37,484 nt of DNA from CAUZRD01 sp963582255 (GTDB lineage: Bacteria > Pseudomonadota > Alphaproteobacteria > Rhizobiales > TMED25), in assembly GCA_963582255.1 (NCBI GenBank), contig CAUZRD010000001.1, positions 1-37,484 on the forward strand. Direction: 5' to 3'. Under the pieces are notes generated by a model. The model made no database searches, had not been told where the DNA came from, and worked only from the letters and a program-made list of their open reading frames with translations. Positions 1-9,677 of this stretch are shown in pieces. The position numbers and the translations under genes were made by a program. Each line of letters opens with the position of its first letter. Position 1 is the first letter of the stretch.

Positions 1-177
1 CCACATCTGTTTGGCGCACCAAAGCCGGCGGAATTCACCTCATTGGCACCAGCCGAACTTACCGCACAGTTTGCCATAGTTTCACTTGGGTTATTAGCAA
101 TATTCTGGCTACTTCTAGGCTGGTGTACAGGCTGTTTATTTAAGCGCCTTAGCCCACGCCGCACTGGCGTTGCATGA
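1..177 (+). CDS. cbtA: CbtA-like cobalt transporter subunit, C-terminal end (partial)
   Basis: The first 59 codons are open from the window edge to a TGA at 175-177. The peptide starts PHLFGAPKP, contains a PAEL-TAQFA stretch, then one hydrophobic span of about 20 residues (VSLGLLAIFWLLLGW) and a basic tail. This matches the end of the CbtA family of predicted cobalt transporters, where a GAP motif and an AELAAQFA-like segment precede the last membrane helix. CbtA normally works with the small His-rich membrane protein CbtB, which would lie before the window. The stop overlaps the cobU start in an ATGA arrangement, so the two are very likely co-transcribed. The family call rests on a short fragment and on its position ahead of a cobalamin operon. 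Confidence 0.7.
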   Translation, partial: PHLFGAPKPAEFTSLAPAELTAQFAIVSLGLLAIFWLLLGWCTGCLFKRLSPRRTGVA

Positions 178-710
178 GCGAGCCACTGATATCACTCATT
201 TTAGGCGGCGCACGATCGGGCAAGTCTGCATACGCAGAAAAATACGCCTCCAGCTTGTGTGATATGCCTTTATATCTGGCTACCGCGCAGCCAAACGATC
301 TGGAGATGACCCAGAGAATCGCCGAGCATCAAGCGCGGCGTAATCAGAATTGGCTCCTTGTTGAAGAACCTCTCAATATCGTGGGTACTATTCAAGCAGC
401 TGGTGCAGGCAGAACTATATTGGTCGAATGCCTCACGCTCTGGCTGGCCAATTTAATGCATGCCGAACGTAATATTCCAGACTCTATCAGCGAACTTGTT
501 GCCGGCCTTGATCAAACTCGCGCAAACGTGGTGCTAGTCGCCAATGAAGTCGGGCTTTCCATCGTGCCGGATCATCCATTGAGCCGGAAATTTCGCGACC
601 ATGCAGGCAATCTCAATCTTCATGTCGCAGCAGTCGCCCATGATGTCGTATTCGTGGCTGCTGGATTACCTTTGTTTCTCAAGCGCGCGGGGAAGGCCTT
701 ATATGAATAA
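174..710 (+). CDS. cobU: Adenosylcobinamide kinase / adenosylcobinamide-phosphate guanylyltransferase
   Basis: This bifunctional cytosolic enzyme (also named CobP) phosphorylates adenosylcobinamide and then transfers GMP to give adenosylcobinamide-GDP, the acceptor for nucleotide loop assembly. The 178-residue length is typical. A P-loop GGARSGKS lies at residues 11-18. His52 in RIAEHQARR corresponds to the histidine that carries the GMP intermediate in the Salmonella enzyme. The ATG at 174 overlaps the upstream TGA, which fixes the start. The gene's end overlaps the cobW start by 8 bases, so it is the second gene of a tight plus-strand operon. CobV, which uses its product, is encoded later in the window. 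Confidence 0.95.
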   Translation: MSEPLISLILGGARSGKSAYAEKYASSLCDMPLYLATAQPNDLEMTQRIAEHQARRNQNWLLVEEPLNIVGTIQAAGAGRTILVECLTLWLANLMHAERNIPDSISELVAGLDQTRANVVLVANEVGLSIVPDHPLSRKFRDHAGNLNLHVAAVAHDVVFVAAGLPLFLKRAGKALYE

Positions 711-1758
711 AGTGGTAAAAATTCCTACAACGGTTGTTACCGGATTTCTAGGTGCGGGTAAAACGACACTTATAAGTCACATGTTAAAGACAGCAAACAG
801 GCGAATCGCGCTAATCATTAATGAATTCGGCGATGTTGGAATAGATGGTGATGTCCTCAAATCGTGCACTAATGGTGCATGTGGAGCAGATGATATTGTC
901 GAACTTTCTAATGGCTGTATTTGTTGTACGGTCGCTGATGATTTCATTCCCACCATGAACGCTCTTATTGATCGCACCGACCCGCCTGAGCACATTGTCA
1001 TCGAAACCTCCGGACTCGCGCTACCACAGCCGCTGATACGCGCTTTCAACTGGCCGGACATTAGAACAAGAGTGACAATAGACGGTGTCATTACAGTTGC
1101 CGATGGCCATGCGCTTAGTAATGGCGGGATGACCTCAGATCCTATGGCGCTTGAAGCACAGCGGCGAGCCGACCCTTCGCTTGATCATGATGACCCGATT
1201 GAAGAGGTGTTTGAAGATCAGCTGGTGGCGGCTGATCTTGTTGTTGTCTCAAAGACCGACCTTATTTCAGCGGAAGATCTTGAGAGAGTTATTAGTGATC
1301 TGGCTTCCAAGACACGCAATGGTACTGGGATTGTTTCCTGTTCGGGGGGTCAGGCTGATCCGGCGGTGCTCATCGGCCTTAATGCGACAGTCGAAAATGA
1401 TCTTAGCACGCGCACAGGCCATCACGAGGAAGGCGAGGAGCACGATCACGATGATTTTGAAACATTCGTCATTGAGTTCTCTACATTCCCAAGCCGAAAT
1501 GCACTGGAAAATGCAGTCCGCAACGCAACCAAGTGCCCTAGTCTATTGCGGCTGAAAGGATTTGCAGCGCTTGATGACCACGACATGCGTCTTGTCGTTC
1601 AAGCCGTAGGCCCTCGGGTTGATAGCTGGTTTGACCGGGACTTCAGATCCGGTGAAGAGCACAAAACTAGACTCGTTGCCATCGGCCTCAAAGGGCTTGA
1701 TCGCCAGAATATAATATCAATCATGCAGCAGGACTTGCCAGGCCAATGCATCTATTAG
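703..1758 (+). CDS. cobW: CobW-family GTPase, cobalt metallochaperone of cobalamin synthesis
   Basis: CobW is a G3E-family GTPase thought to hand cobalt to the CobNST chelatase. The protein is 351 residues from the ATG at 703, which overlaps the cobU stop; a longer frame from 601 lies inside cobU and adds no family sequence. A Walker A GFLGAGKTTL sits near the N-terminus. The metal-binding CxCC motif appears in NGCICCTV, and IETSGLALP is the switch region. A His/acidic stretch (HHEEGEEHDHDD) before the C-terminal CobW domain is a plausible metal-binding linker. The gene is followed directly by cobN with a 13-base overlap, as expected for a chaperone and its client chelatase. Confidence 0.95.
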   Translation: MNKVVKIPTTVVTGFLGAGKTTLISHMLKTANRRIALIINEFGDVGIDGDVLKSCTNGACGADDIVELSNGCICCTVADDFIPTMNALIDRTDPPEHIVIETSGLALPQPLIRAFNWPDIRTRVTIDGVITVADGHALSNGGMTSDPMALEAQRRADPSLDHDDPIEEVFEDQLVAADLVVVSKTDLISAEDLERVISDLASKTRNGTGIVSCSGGQADPAVLIGLNATVENDLSTRTGHHEEGEEHDHDDFETFVIEFSTFPSRNALENAVRNATKCPSLLRLKGFAALDDHDMRLVVQAVGPRVDSWFDRDFRSGEEHKTRLVAIGLKGLDRQNIISIMQQDLPGQCIY

Positions 1759-4700
1759 CTACGACCCAGGGCCTGATCGATGATGGCTTGTCCGCAGTAG
1801 ATCTCAAACAATCTCCGGGCGATATTGTATTCCTATCAACCGCCGACACAGATCTTTCAACCCTAGCGCTGGCACATCAGAATTTAGGCTCTTCCGCACC
1901 CAACATTCGCATCGCCAACCTCAATCAATTGCGTCACCCTATGTCGATCGACCTTTATGTTGAACGCACGCTAGCCGGTGCAAAACTGATCATTGCCCGG
2001 CTACTTGGCGGTCAGTCATATTGGCCTTACGGGGTAGAGGAACTGACCAGATTATCACGTGAAAATAGCGTACTTCTGGTACTGCTTCCTGGTGATGTGC
2101 AGCCCGAAGAGGAGCTCAACCGTCTTTCCAATGTGCGCCCAGACGCCTACCTAACCATGTTTGAGTATTTCCGTCACGGTGGCCTTACCAATATCACAAA
2201 TTCGATCAAATTCGCCGAACACCTGATTTGTGGAACGCCACTGCCTGATCCGGCGCGCCCAGCGCTTGCCGCCGGACTTTATTGGCCGTGCTGCGAGCAA
2301 CCCTCGCTTGAGGATATCCAAGATCAATGGATATTGGAGCGCCCAGTTGCTGCAATTACATTTTACCGCGCATTGATGCTCAGCAGTCAAACCAGTGCTA
2401 TCGACGCCCTCATCGAAGCATTAGCACAGCAGGGCCTCAATGCCCTGCCCGTCTATGCACAAAGCTTCAAAAACCGCACCTGTGCAGCAATTACAGAACG
2501 GTTTTTTAAGACTTCCAGTCCGTCAATCGTGGTCAACTGCACTGGCTTTGCCCTCACCAAACTTGGATCTAACGGAGCCAGCTCTGTGTTTGATTCTGGT
2601 ACGCGACCGGTTCTGCAGGCTATGTTTGCAGGGATTGACCGGGCTACCTGGACAACATCAACGCGTGGGCTGGGTGCGCGAGATATCGCAATGAACGTTG
2701 CCCTTCCGGAAGTGGATGGACGCATTATCACTCGCGCCATCGCATTTAAACAAGAAATACGGTTCGACACCGCCATTCAGGCATCGGTTGTTACCCATGC
2801 GCCCGATCTCAATCGCACAGCTTTTGTGGCTGCTCTTGCAGCGGCATGGGTGCGCCTTGCCACGACTCCCAAGGATCGGCGGCGGGTTGCGATCGTTCTT
2901 GCCAATTATCCAAATCGTGATGGCCGTATCGGTAACGGTGTTGGACTCGACACGCCAGCAAGTGTTGCCTCCTTAACAAAGGAAATGGGCACGAGGCAAT
3001 ACCGCATCGGCGGTGCACCCACCGACGGTAGAGCGCTAATGCAACTCATCCTATCTGGTCCAACAAATGCTATCAAAGTTTCCTCGATCTCCACTGGAGA
3101 AACCCTAAGTCTTGAAACCTATCAGGCATTTTTTAATGGGCTTCCTGACTCGGTTCAAAGCGCTGTCTGTGCTCGGTGGGGTGATCCACAAGACGATATT
3201 TTCGTACGCGATGGCTATTTCCATCTGGCCATTCACCGATTTGAGAACCTCATAATCGCTATCCAGCCAGCTCGTGGATATAACGTCGATCCAAAAAAGA
3301 CCTATCACGATCCAGATCTGGTGCCACCGCACGCCTATTTCGCGTTTTATGCTTGGATTCGCAACACATTTCAGGCCCATGCTATTATTCAGGTTGGCAA
3401 GCACGGCAATCTTGAATGGCTGCCAGGAAAAGCATTGTCGCTCAGCGATGCATGCTTCCCAGAAGCTGCCCTCGGCCCTCTACCAGTCATTTATCCCTTC
3501 ATCGTCAATGACCCTGGCGAGGGAACCCAGGCAAAACGGCGCACCTCATCAGTCATCATCGACCACCTTACCCCTCCTCTTACCCGGGCTGAGACCTATG
3601 GACCTCTGCGCGAATTAGAGGTTTTGCTCGATGAGTACTATGAGGCAAGTCTGGTCGACCAGAGACGATCAAAGGAACTAAAGAAGCAGATATTCGAACA
3701 CGCTGCCGTCAGCGGTCTTGACCGAGATTGCAAAATAGAGGGTCAAAGTGATGACGGGGCGCTTTCGGCGCTTGATGCCCATTTGTGCGATCTAAAAGAA
3801 TTGCAAATCAGAGACGGGTTGCATATTCTAGGCAACATTCCAACTGGCAGCGCACTCAACCGGTACCTAATAGCACTCACCCGAGTTCCGCGGGCGGGAA
3901 ACACCCCCGGTGATGCCTCGATTATCCGTGCGATTGCAGCAGATCTTGGCCTTACCTTTGATCCACTGTCGTGCGATCTGGCATCTAATTGGAGCGGAAA
4001 ACGTCCGCCAGAGCTTTCAAATATTACCTCAGATAACTGGCGCAGTACAGGAGATACGCTAGAGCGTATCGAAATACTTGCCGAAAAACTTATCGCAGAA
4101 CAATGTGCCCCAGCTCCAGAATGGTCCTCTACACAGGCAGTTCTAGAAACAATCAACACTGTGCTCCGTCCAGCTATTACCGAAAGCGGGAGTGGTGAGA
4201 TCAACGGTATATTCAAAGCCCTTGATGGTGGGTTTGTTAATCCCGGCCCATCTGGCGCGCCAAGTAGAGGGCGCGCGGATGTTCTGCCAACGGGTCGCAA
4301 TTTTTATTCGCTCGATAGCCGGTCAGTACCAACCGAGACAGCATGGATGCTCGGCGAGAAATCAGCCCGATTTCTCGCCGAGGACTTTCGCCAACGCAAC
4401 GGATCGTGGCCACAACATTTGGCGTTGTCTGCATGGGGCACTGCCAATATGCGTACCGGCGGTGATGACATTGCCCAAGCACTAGCTCTGATCGGAGCTC
4501 GGCCTCTCTGGGAGCGCGCATCAGGTCGAGTAACTGGATTTGAAATTCTACCCATCGCCGAGCTATCTAGGCCGCGCATCGATATTACCCTGAGGGTCTC
4601 AGGCTTTTTTCGTGACGCTTTCCCCACGCAGATTGAGTTATTCGATAGTGCCGTGCGCGCAATCGGGGCCCTTAACGAAGGGAAAAACGACAATCCTCTA

Positions 4701-5474
4701 GCCGCACGCATGCAGCACGATCGGCAGGCACTCGAAGCATCTGGAATGGATAAAGTGGATGCTAAGCGGCATGCTGGCTATCGAGTGTTTTCATCCATGC
4801 CTGGCGCGTATGGCGCTGGTCTTCAGGCTTTAATCGACGAAAATATCTGGGAGATACGCGAAGATTTTGCAAACGCATATGTTTCCTGGAGTGCGTACGC
4901 CTACGGCGCCGGATCAGAGGGCGAAGCTGTTGGCGAGCTCTTTACAACGCGCCTATCTCATATCGAAGCCGTGGTACACAATCAGGATAACCGCGAACAT
5001 GACCTGCTAGATTCTGATGATTACTACCAGTTTGAAGGTGGCTTGAGCGCTGCGGTAGAGCAAGCGAGCGGTGTACGCCCTCTCATCTATCACAATGATC
5101 ATTCGCGTCCAGAACAACCTAAAATTCGTACGCTAGAAGACGAGATCGCACGGGTCGTGCGCGCGCGCGCGGTTAATCCAAAATGGATCGCAGGTGTCAT
5201 GCGACATGGCTATAAAGGCGCGTTCGAACTGGCCGCTACGGTAGACTATCTCTACGCTTTTCAGGCTACGACCGGGGCTGTGGCCGATCATCATTTTGAT
5301 CTTATCTTTGACGCCTATCTTGGTGATCTCACAGTGCGAAATTTTATTGCCCAGGAGAACCCGCCAGCACTTTTAGAAATGGCTGATCGCTTTCGCGATG
5401 CCTTAAGACGAGGTCTTTGGCATCCAAGAGCCAATCACATCTATGATATCTTAGAGAACATCAAGAAAGCATAG
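1746..5474 (+). CDS. cobN: Aerobic cobaltochelatase large subunit CobN
   Basis: CobN is the large catalytic subunit of the ATP-dependent CobNST complex that inserts cobalt into hydrogenobyrinic acid a,c-diamide in the oxygen-dependent route. At 1242 residues it is close to the usual length of about 1,250-1,280. Family segments are visible along its length, including VGKHGNLEWLPGKALSLS and PFIVNDPGEGTQAKRR in the middle, and RRDVLPTG-like, NFYSLD and YRVFSSMPGAYGAGL in the C-terminal half, as in the magnesium-chelatase H/CobN superfamily. No frameshift or stop interrupts it. It starts inside the end of cobW and is followed after 5 bases by cobO. The AAA+ partner subunits CobS and CobT (chelatase type) must lie elsewhere. 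Confidence 0.97.
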   Translation: MHLLATTQGLIDDGLSAVDLKQSPGDIVFLSTADTDLSTLALAHQNLGSSAPNIRIANLNQLRHPMSIDLYVERTLAGAKLIIARLLGGQSYWPYGVEELTRLSRENSVLLVLLPGDVQPEEELNRLSNVRPDAYLTMFEYFRHGGLTNITNSIKFAEHLICGTPLPDPARPALAAGLYWPCCEQPSLEDIQDQWILERPVAAITFYRALMLSSQTSAIDALIEALAQQGLNALPVYAQSFKNRTCAAITERFFKTSSPSIVVNCTGFALTKLGSNGASSVFDSGTRPVLQAMFAGIDRATWTTSTRGLGARDIAMNVALPEVDGRIITRAIAFKQEIRFDTAIQASVVTHAPDLNRTAFVAALAAAWVRLATTPKDRRRVAIVLANYPNRDGRIGNGVGLDTPASVASLTKEMGTRQYRIGGAPTDGRALMQLILSGPTNAIKVSSISTGETLSLETYQAFFNGLPDSVQSAVCARWGDPQDDIFVRDGYFHLAIHRFENLIIAIQPARGYNVDPKKTYHDPDLVPPHAYFAFYAWIRNTFQAHAIIQVGKHGNLEWLPGKALSLSDACFPEAALGPLPVIYPFIVNDPGEGTQAKRRTSSVIIDHLTPPLTRAETYGPLRELEVLLDEYYEASLVDQRRSKELKKQIFEHAAVSGLDRDCKIEGQSDDGALSALDAHLCDLKELQIRDGLHILGNIPTGSALNRYLIALTRVPRAGNTPGDASIIRAIAADLGLTFDPLSCDLASNWSGKRPPELSNITSDNWRSTGDTLERIEILAEKLIAEQCAPAPEWSSTQAVLETINTVLRPAITESGSGEINGIFKALDGGFVNPGPSGAPSRGRADVLPTGRNFYSLDSRSVPTETAWMLGEKSARFLAEDFRQRNGSWPQHLALSAWGTANMRTGGDDIAQALALIGARPLWERASGRVTGFEILPIAELSRPRIDITLRVSGFFRDAFPTQIELFDSAVRAIGALNEGKNDNPLAARMQHDRQALEASGMDKVDAKRHAGYRVFSSMPGAYGAGLQALIDENIWEIREDFANAYVSWSAYAYGAGSEGEAVGELFTTRLSHIEAVVHNQDNREHDLLDSDDYYQFEGGLSAAVEQASGVRPLIYHNDHSRPEQPKIRTLEDEIARVVRARAVNPKWIAGVMRHGYKGAFELAATVDYLYAFQATTGAVADHHFDLIFDAYLGDLTVRNFIAQENPPALLEMADRFRDALRRGLWHPRANHIYDILENIKKA

Positions 5475-5479
5475 GATCA

Positions 5480-6103
5480 ATGGTAAAAGTAAATTTGAGC
5501 GAAGAACAACTTAATGCCCGTCATGCAGAAAAAATGCGCCGCAAGAAGGAGGTTCGCGACAAGATACTTTCCACCAAAACGATCGAGAAGGGTTTGGTGA
5601 TTGTTCACACCGGCAAGGGCAAAGGAAAGTCTACCGCTGCTTTCGGCTTAGTCCTACGCGCACTTGGAAACTCCATGAAAGTAGCCATTGTTCAATTTGT
5701 AAAAGGCAAGTGGGAAACCGGCGAGCGGGCAGCCCTTTCCAAATTTGATGGTCAAGTTACAATCTCTACTATGGGCGAGGGCTTTACCTGGGAGACCCAG
5801 GATCGTCAGCGCGACATTGCGGCAGCAAAAGCAGCCTTCGAACGGGCCAAGGAATTCATCCGTGATGATGAGCACGACATGGTGCTACTTGATGAACTCA
5901 ACATTGTACTGCGTTATGACTACCTTTCTGTCAGTGATGTGGTGGACCTGATTAACTCCAAGCCTAAGAATAAACATATCATTATCACCGGACGTAATGC
6001 CAAGGAGGAGGTCATCGAGGCGGCCGACCTAGTGACCGACATGACCATGATCAAACATCCCTTCCGCTCCGGGGTGAAGGCTCAGGCTGGAATTGAGTTT
6101 TAG
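5480..6103 (+). CDS. cobO: Cob(I)yrinic acid a,c-diamide adenosyltransferase
   Basis: This enzyme (CobO/BtuR/CobA family) transfers the 5'-deoxyadenosyl group from ATP to cob(I)yrinic acid a,c-diamide, after CobN has inserted cobalt. The protein has 207 residues, a normal length. The ATP-binding loop HTGKGKGKS is at residues 43-51 and follows a basic N-terminal helix typical of the family. LLDELNIVLRYDYL and HIIITGRNA are conserved family segments. The ATG is 5 bases after the cobN stop, so translation is probably coupled. Its product is the substrate of the CobQ amidase encoded next. Confidence 0.97.
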   Translation: MVKVNLSEEQLNARHAEKMRRKKEVRDKILSTKTIEKGLVIVHTGKGKGKSTAAFGLVLRALGNSMKVAIVQFVKGKWETGERAALSKFDGQVTISTMGEGFTWETQDRQRDIAAAKAAFERAKEFIRDDEHDMVLLDELNIVLRYDYLSVSDVVDLINSKPKNKHIIITGRNAKEEVIEAADLVTDMTMIKHPFRSGVKAQAGIEF

Positions 6104-6118
6104 CGTCCTCAGAGCAAT

Positions 6119-7660
6119 GTGCCAATATCTGAAACCAAAGCTATACTGATGCCTTTACCTCCAGCACTGATGTTGCAAGGGACTGGCTCGAGTGTCGGTA
6201 AATCTCTGATAGTAGCCGGACTCTGCCGGCTCTATTCACAGCGCGGCATGAACGTGCGGCCCTTCAAGCCGCAAAACATGTCCAATAACGCCGCTGTTGC
6301 GGTCGATGGCGGTGAAATCGGTAGGGCTCAAGCATTGCAGGCACGTGCTGCCGGCACGCCCACCAGTGTTCACATGAACCCTGTCCTCCTGAAACCAGAG
6401 GCCGGCGGCGGTTCGCAAATCATTGTTCAGGGCTCTCGGCGCCATTCATTGAGTGCGCGCGAATATATCAAGAAAAAATCCCAGCTCATGACGCCAGTGT
6501 TACAAAGTCTAGAGCTGCTCGGCACGCAAGCTGATCTCATCATCGCCGAAGGTGCCGGTAGCCCAGCTGAAATAAATCTACGGACTGGTGACATCGCCAA
6601 CATGGGATTTGCAATTGCTACCGGATTACCGGTGGTTCTGATCGGCGATATCGACCGCGGCGGCGTTATTGCCAGCCTTGTAGGAACCCATGAGGTTCTT
6701 GATCCTGGTGACCGGGAGATGGTACGCGGGTTCATCATCAATAAATTTCGTGGTGACATTTCTCTGTTTGATGATGGCATTCGTGAGATCCAGAACAGAA
6801 CCGGCTGGCCGTGCCTTGGAATCGTCCCCTATTTTAACGAGGCTTCCCACCTACCTCTTGAGGACTCCGCTGATCTGACGAACGCATTGATGAGCAATGG
6901 CTCTCACCGGCACACCAGAACTAGACAGACAGTCAAAATAGCCGTCCCAAGACTGCCTAGAATCGCTAACTTCGACGACCTAGATCCGCTGCGCCTTGAG
7001 CCAAGTGTTGAACTGAGTCTGGTTGAATCTGGCGAACCACTACCGGGAGATTCAGACCTCATTTTAATTGCAGGCTCGAAGTCGACAATAGATGATCTTG
7101 AGGCGCTACGCACAAATGGTTGGGATATTGACATTCTGGCCCATCACCGACGCTACGGCATGGTGCTTGGCATTTGCGGCGGTTATCAGATGCTAGGACG
7201 AACTATTGATGATCCAGGTGGGTTGGAGGGGCCAGCTAGAACCTGCAACGGCCTCGGGCTGCTTGATGTTGTAACAAGCATGCAGGGGCAAAAGCAGGTG
7301 CGGTTAGTTGAGGCTGAGCACTCCCAAACTGGTCTTAACGTGACAGGATATGAAATCCACCTCGGTCATACCAGCGGCACGGATTGCGCAAGGCCCATGT
7401 TTAACATCGCCGGGCGACAAGAAGGCTCAATCTCCAAGGATGGTCTGGTGATGGGAACGCAATTGCACGGCATTTTTGCCAGCGATGAGTTTCGCAGCGC
7501 ATTTTTAAAACAATTTGGTTCGGCTGGCCGTTCATATTTTGCGTATGAGAACGAAATTGATAGCACGCTTGACCAGCTAGCAGAGCATCTGCAAAAACAT
7601 CTCGATGTGGACCTAATACTTGAAATTGCAGCTCAGAAAATCAACGCTAGCAACGCATAA
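6119..7660 (+). CDS. cobQ: Cobyric acid synthase (glutamine-hydrolysing)
   Basis: CobQ makes four ATP- and glutamine-dependent amidations on adenosylcobyrinic acid a,c-diamide to give adenosylcobyric acid. The N-terminal dethiobiotin-synthetase-like domain carries LQGTGSSVGKS and IGDIDRGGV. The C-terminal class I glutamine amidotransferase domain has GICGGYQMLG with Cys353 as nucleophile, and a late LHGIF histidine. From the GTG at 6119 the protein is 513 residues. An in-frame ATG at 6149 gives 503 residues beginning nearer the usual MLQGTGS start, and may be the true start; neither has a strong ribosome-binding site. The last 28 bases overlap the end of cobD on the other strand. Confidence 0.96.
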   Translation: MPISETKAILMPLPPALMLQGTGSSVGKSLIVAGLCRLYSQRGMNVRPFKPQNMSNNAAVAVDGGEIGRAQALQARAAGTPTSVHMNPVLLKPEAGGGSQIIVQGSRRHSLSAREYIKKKSQLMTPVLQSLELLGTQADLIIAEGAGSPAEINLRTGDIANMGFAIATGLPVVLIGDIDRGGVIASLVGTHEVLDPGDREMVRGFIINKFRGDISLFDDGIREIQNRTGWPCLGIVPYFNEASHLPLEDSADLTNALMSNGSHRHTRTRQTVKIAVPRLPRIANFDDLDPLRLEPSVELSLVESGEPLPGDSDLILIAGSKSTIDDLEALRTNGWDIDILAHHRRYGMVLGICGGYQMLGRTIDDPGGLEGPARTCNGLGLLDVVTSMQGQKQVRLVEAEHSQTGLNVTGYEIHLGHTSGTDCARPMFNIAGRQEGSISKDGLVMGTQLHGIFASDEFRSAFLKQFGSAGRSYFAYENEIDSTLDQLAEHLQKHLDVDLILEIAAQKINASNA

Positions 7661-8601
7661 AACAACGCATGAGCAATTGATGCCCACATGAGGAGTTTAA
7701 GCGCTCGTCGGATATCGCCGGTATCTGCTGTTACTGAGCCGGCGCGGTTCATCCATGCATCATCAATTTCTGTAGCTCCATATTGGCGCGGCCCTGCAAG
7801 GGCAATGCCGAGCGAGCCCGCAAATGTGGCTTCTGGCCATCCAGCATTGACTGATCTGTGTTTCGATGCATCTTCGCTCATAGCGCGCAGTGCCCCTCCC
7901 GCATCAAAACGAGCAAACATAGTACCTACTAATATGAGCAAAGCGCTCATGCGTGCTGGTATCCAGTTTACAAGATCATCAAGACGCGCAGCTCCCATAC
8001 CAAAATCAAGATATTTTCTCGAGCGGTACCCGATCATGCTGTCAGCGGTATTGATTGCCTTATAGGCAAACAACCCGGGTAGGCCGAACACCACATACCA
8101 GAATGCAGGGGCAACCACACCATCAGAAAAATTCTCAGCCGCGGATTCAATCGCCGCACGGCATACTCCTCTTTCATCCAGCGTGCCGGGATCCCGCCCA
8201 ACTATATGGGATACAGCGCGTCGACCACCTTCTAGACCCCCAACCTCAATCGCTACAGCTACATCAAGGACATGGTCGTAAAGACCCCGTCCGGCGATGA
8301 AGACAGCAACCACAACGGCTTCGAGTAGGGTCGTGCCAGGCGCAATATCTATGATCAACTCAATCAGATATCCGATACTCCAGGATACGATGACAACAGC
8401 TACAATAGCGATAACACCCGCAACCTGCTTGCCTGGCGGGAGTGTTTCGTCACTGTTTAGATTGAGGTCCAGCCAATCGATCCCGTGTCCAATCACCACA
8501 ATTGGATGAGGAATACGTGACCAAATCTTTTGTGGCTCACCAATGACTGCATCGATGATGAGCGCAACAATAAGTGAGAAAAAGTGTGCTTCAATCACCA
8601 C
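7633..8601 (-). CDS. cobD: Adenosylcobinamide-phosphate synthase (CobD/CbiB family)
   Basis: This integral membrane protein joins adenosylcobyric acid to aminopropanol phosphate (or aminopropanol), giving adenosylcobinamide (phosphate). It is 322 residues. It opens with a hydrophobic helix followed by DAVIGEPQKIWSRIPHPIVVIG, the family's signature start. Several more membrane segments follow, together with the conserved RDPGTLDERGVCRAAIESAAENFSDGVVAP region (split here as RDPGTLDE and ESAAENFSDG) and GLPGLFAYKAINTADSMIGY. The start is a GTG at 8601 or the adjacent GTG at 8598, inside the end of cobC, so the two are translationally coupled. Its 3' end overlaps cobQ convergently. Confidence 0.95.
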   Translation of the reverse strand: MVIEAHFFSLIVALIIDAVIGEPQKIWSRIPHPIVVIGHGIDWLDLNLNSDETLPPGKQVAGVIAIVAVVIVSWSIGYLIELIIDIAPGTTLLEAVVVAVFIAGRGLYDHVLDVAVAIEVGGLEGGRRAVSHIVGRDPGTLDERGVCRAAIESAAENFSDGVVAPAFWYVVFGLPGLFAYKAINTADSMIGYRSRKYLDFGMGAARLDDLVNWIPARMSALLILVGTMFARFDAGGALRAMSEDASKHRSVNAGWPEATFAGSLGIALAGPRQYGATEIDDAWMNRAGSVTADTGDIRRALKLLMWASIAHALFYALLALIF

Positions 8602-9643
8602 CTACCTCACTTTCCTTACCAATCTTGGTATAAGAATGCTTGAGCGCATGTTCAAGTTTGGCAAGTTCCCGGTCTGAACCTGGAATACCAAGGCGCAACC
8701 AAGTCGAATTAGCAGAAAAAATTCGTGTCCAAATCCCTTGTCTTGCCAGGGACTTATGCACGCGCAGGGCATTGGTACACTCGATCAGCCGAAACAGCGG
8801 TGTACCTCCAATGATATTGAGGCCACCCTTATTCACGACCGCATCCAATCTGCGCGCTCTCTCGGCTAGACGCAACCGTGCGGCTTCGATCCAGTTGATG
8901 TCAGAAAGCGCTTTTACGCCAATTTCAATAGCAGCGCCAGAGATTGGCCAAGGTCCCAAAAGATCATCAAGCCTACTTACAATCTGAAGCGGCGCGAGGG
9001 CAAAACCCAAGCGCAAACCGGGAAACCCAAAAAACTTACCAAATGAACGCAGGATAATCAGCGCGCGATATCCAGCCTCCGACACGAGCGAGCAATGGGG
9101 GAGCGCATCGGCAAAGCACTCGTCGATTATCAGAATACCATCGCGCGCGCCTAAATCATCGGCCAGAGTAATAAGATCCCCGCGTGAAAATAGACGACCA
9201 TCGGGATTGTTGGGATTGGTGATGACTACAACATCAAACTGGTCGGGATTGGGAAGTGCCATCACTTCCTGAACCTGATGTCCATGACGCGACCAGGATG
9301 CCGCATGCTCGCTATAGGTGGGTGATACGACCGCAACTCGCGCTATACCATCACTGATTTTAGGCAAAACATTGATCAATGCTTGGGTGCCTGGCGCGCA
9401 GGAAATATGTGCACTCTCGCCTGCCCCATAAGCTTTCAGCGCGATAGTAGCCAGGGCCGTCTGGCGTGCCTTGGAAGGTAACTGCCTCCATGCCTCACTA
9501 CTAATCTCTGGCATATCATAGGGATAGGGACTGATGCCTGTTGAAAGATCAATCCAGCCATCTGAGGGAAGCCCGTAGGTCTCAGTCGCGAAATCCAAAT
9601 CTCCGCCATGGAGTCGGGGGGCAAGCAGTTTAGTCAAATTCAT
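8591..9643 (-). CDS. cobC: Threonine-phosphate decarboxylase, PLP-dependent
   Basis: CobC (CobD in Salmonella naming) decarboxylates L-threonine phosphate to (R)-1-aminopropan-2-yl phosphate, the linker used by the neighbouring CobD/CbiB enzyme. It is a fold-type I aminotransferase-like protein of about 350 residues. The N-terminal LHGGDL motif, the NPNNPDGR segment and the PLP lysine in SFGKFFGFPGLRLGFA are all present. Three in-frame starts sit together (TTG 9649, GTG 9646, ATG 9643); I choose the ATG. The gene is first in the cobC-cobD pair and has a good extended -10 promoter candidate a short distance upstream. It overlaps cobD by 11 bases. Confidence 0.94.
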   Translation of the reverse strand: MNLTKLLAPRLHGGDLDFATETYGLPSDGWIDLSTGISPYPYDMPEISSEAWRQLPSKARQTALATIALKAYGAGESAHISCAPGTQALINVLPKISDGIARVAVVSPTYSEHAASWSRHGHQVQEVMALPNPDQFDVVVITNPNNPDGRLFSRGDLITLADDLGARDGILIIDECFADALPHCSLVSEAGYRALIILRSFGKFFGFPGLRLGFALAPLQIVSRLDDLLGPWPISGAAIEIGVKALSDINWIEAARLRLAERARRLDAVVNKGGLNIIGGTPLFRLIECTNALRVHKSLARQGIWTRIFSANSTWLRLGIPGSDRELAKLEHALKHSYTKIGKESEVGGD

Positions 9644-9677
9644 CACCAAATATATTCAATCCGGGTAGTGTGTAGTT

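Noticed and set aside
601..702. Longer N-terminus for CobW from an ATG at 601
   Set aside because: The extra 34 residues lie within cobU in another frame and match no family sequence; the ATG at 703 directly precedes the conserved start.
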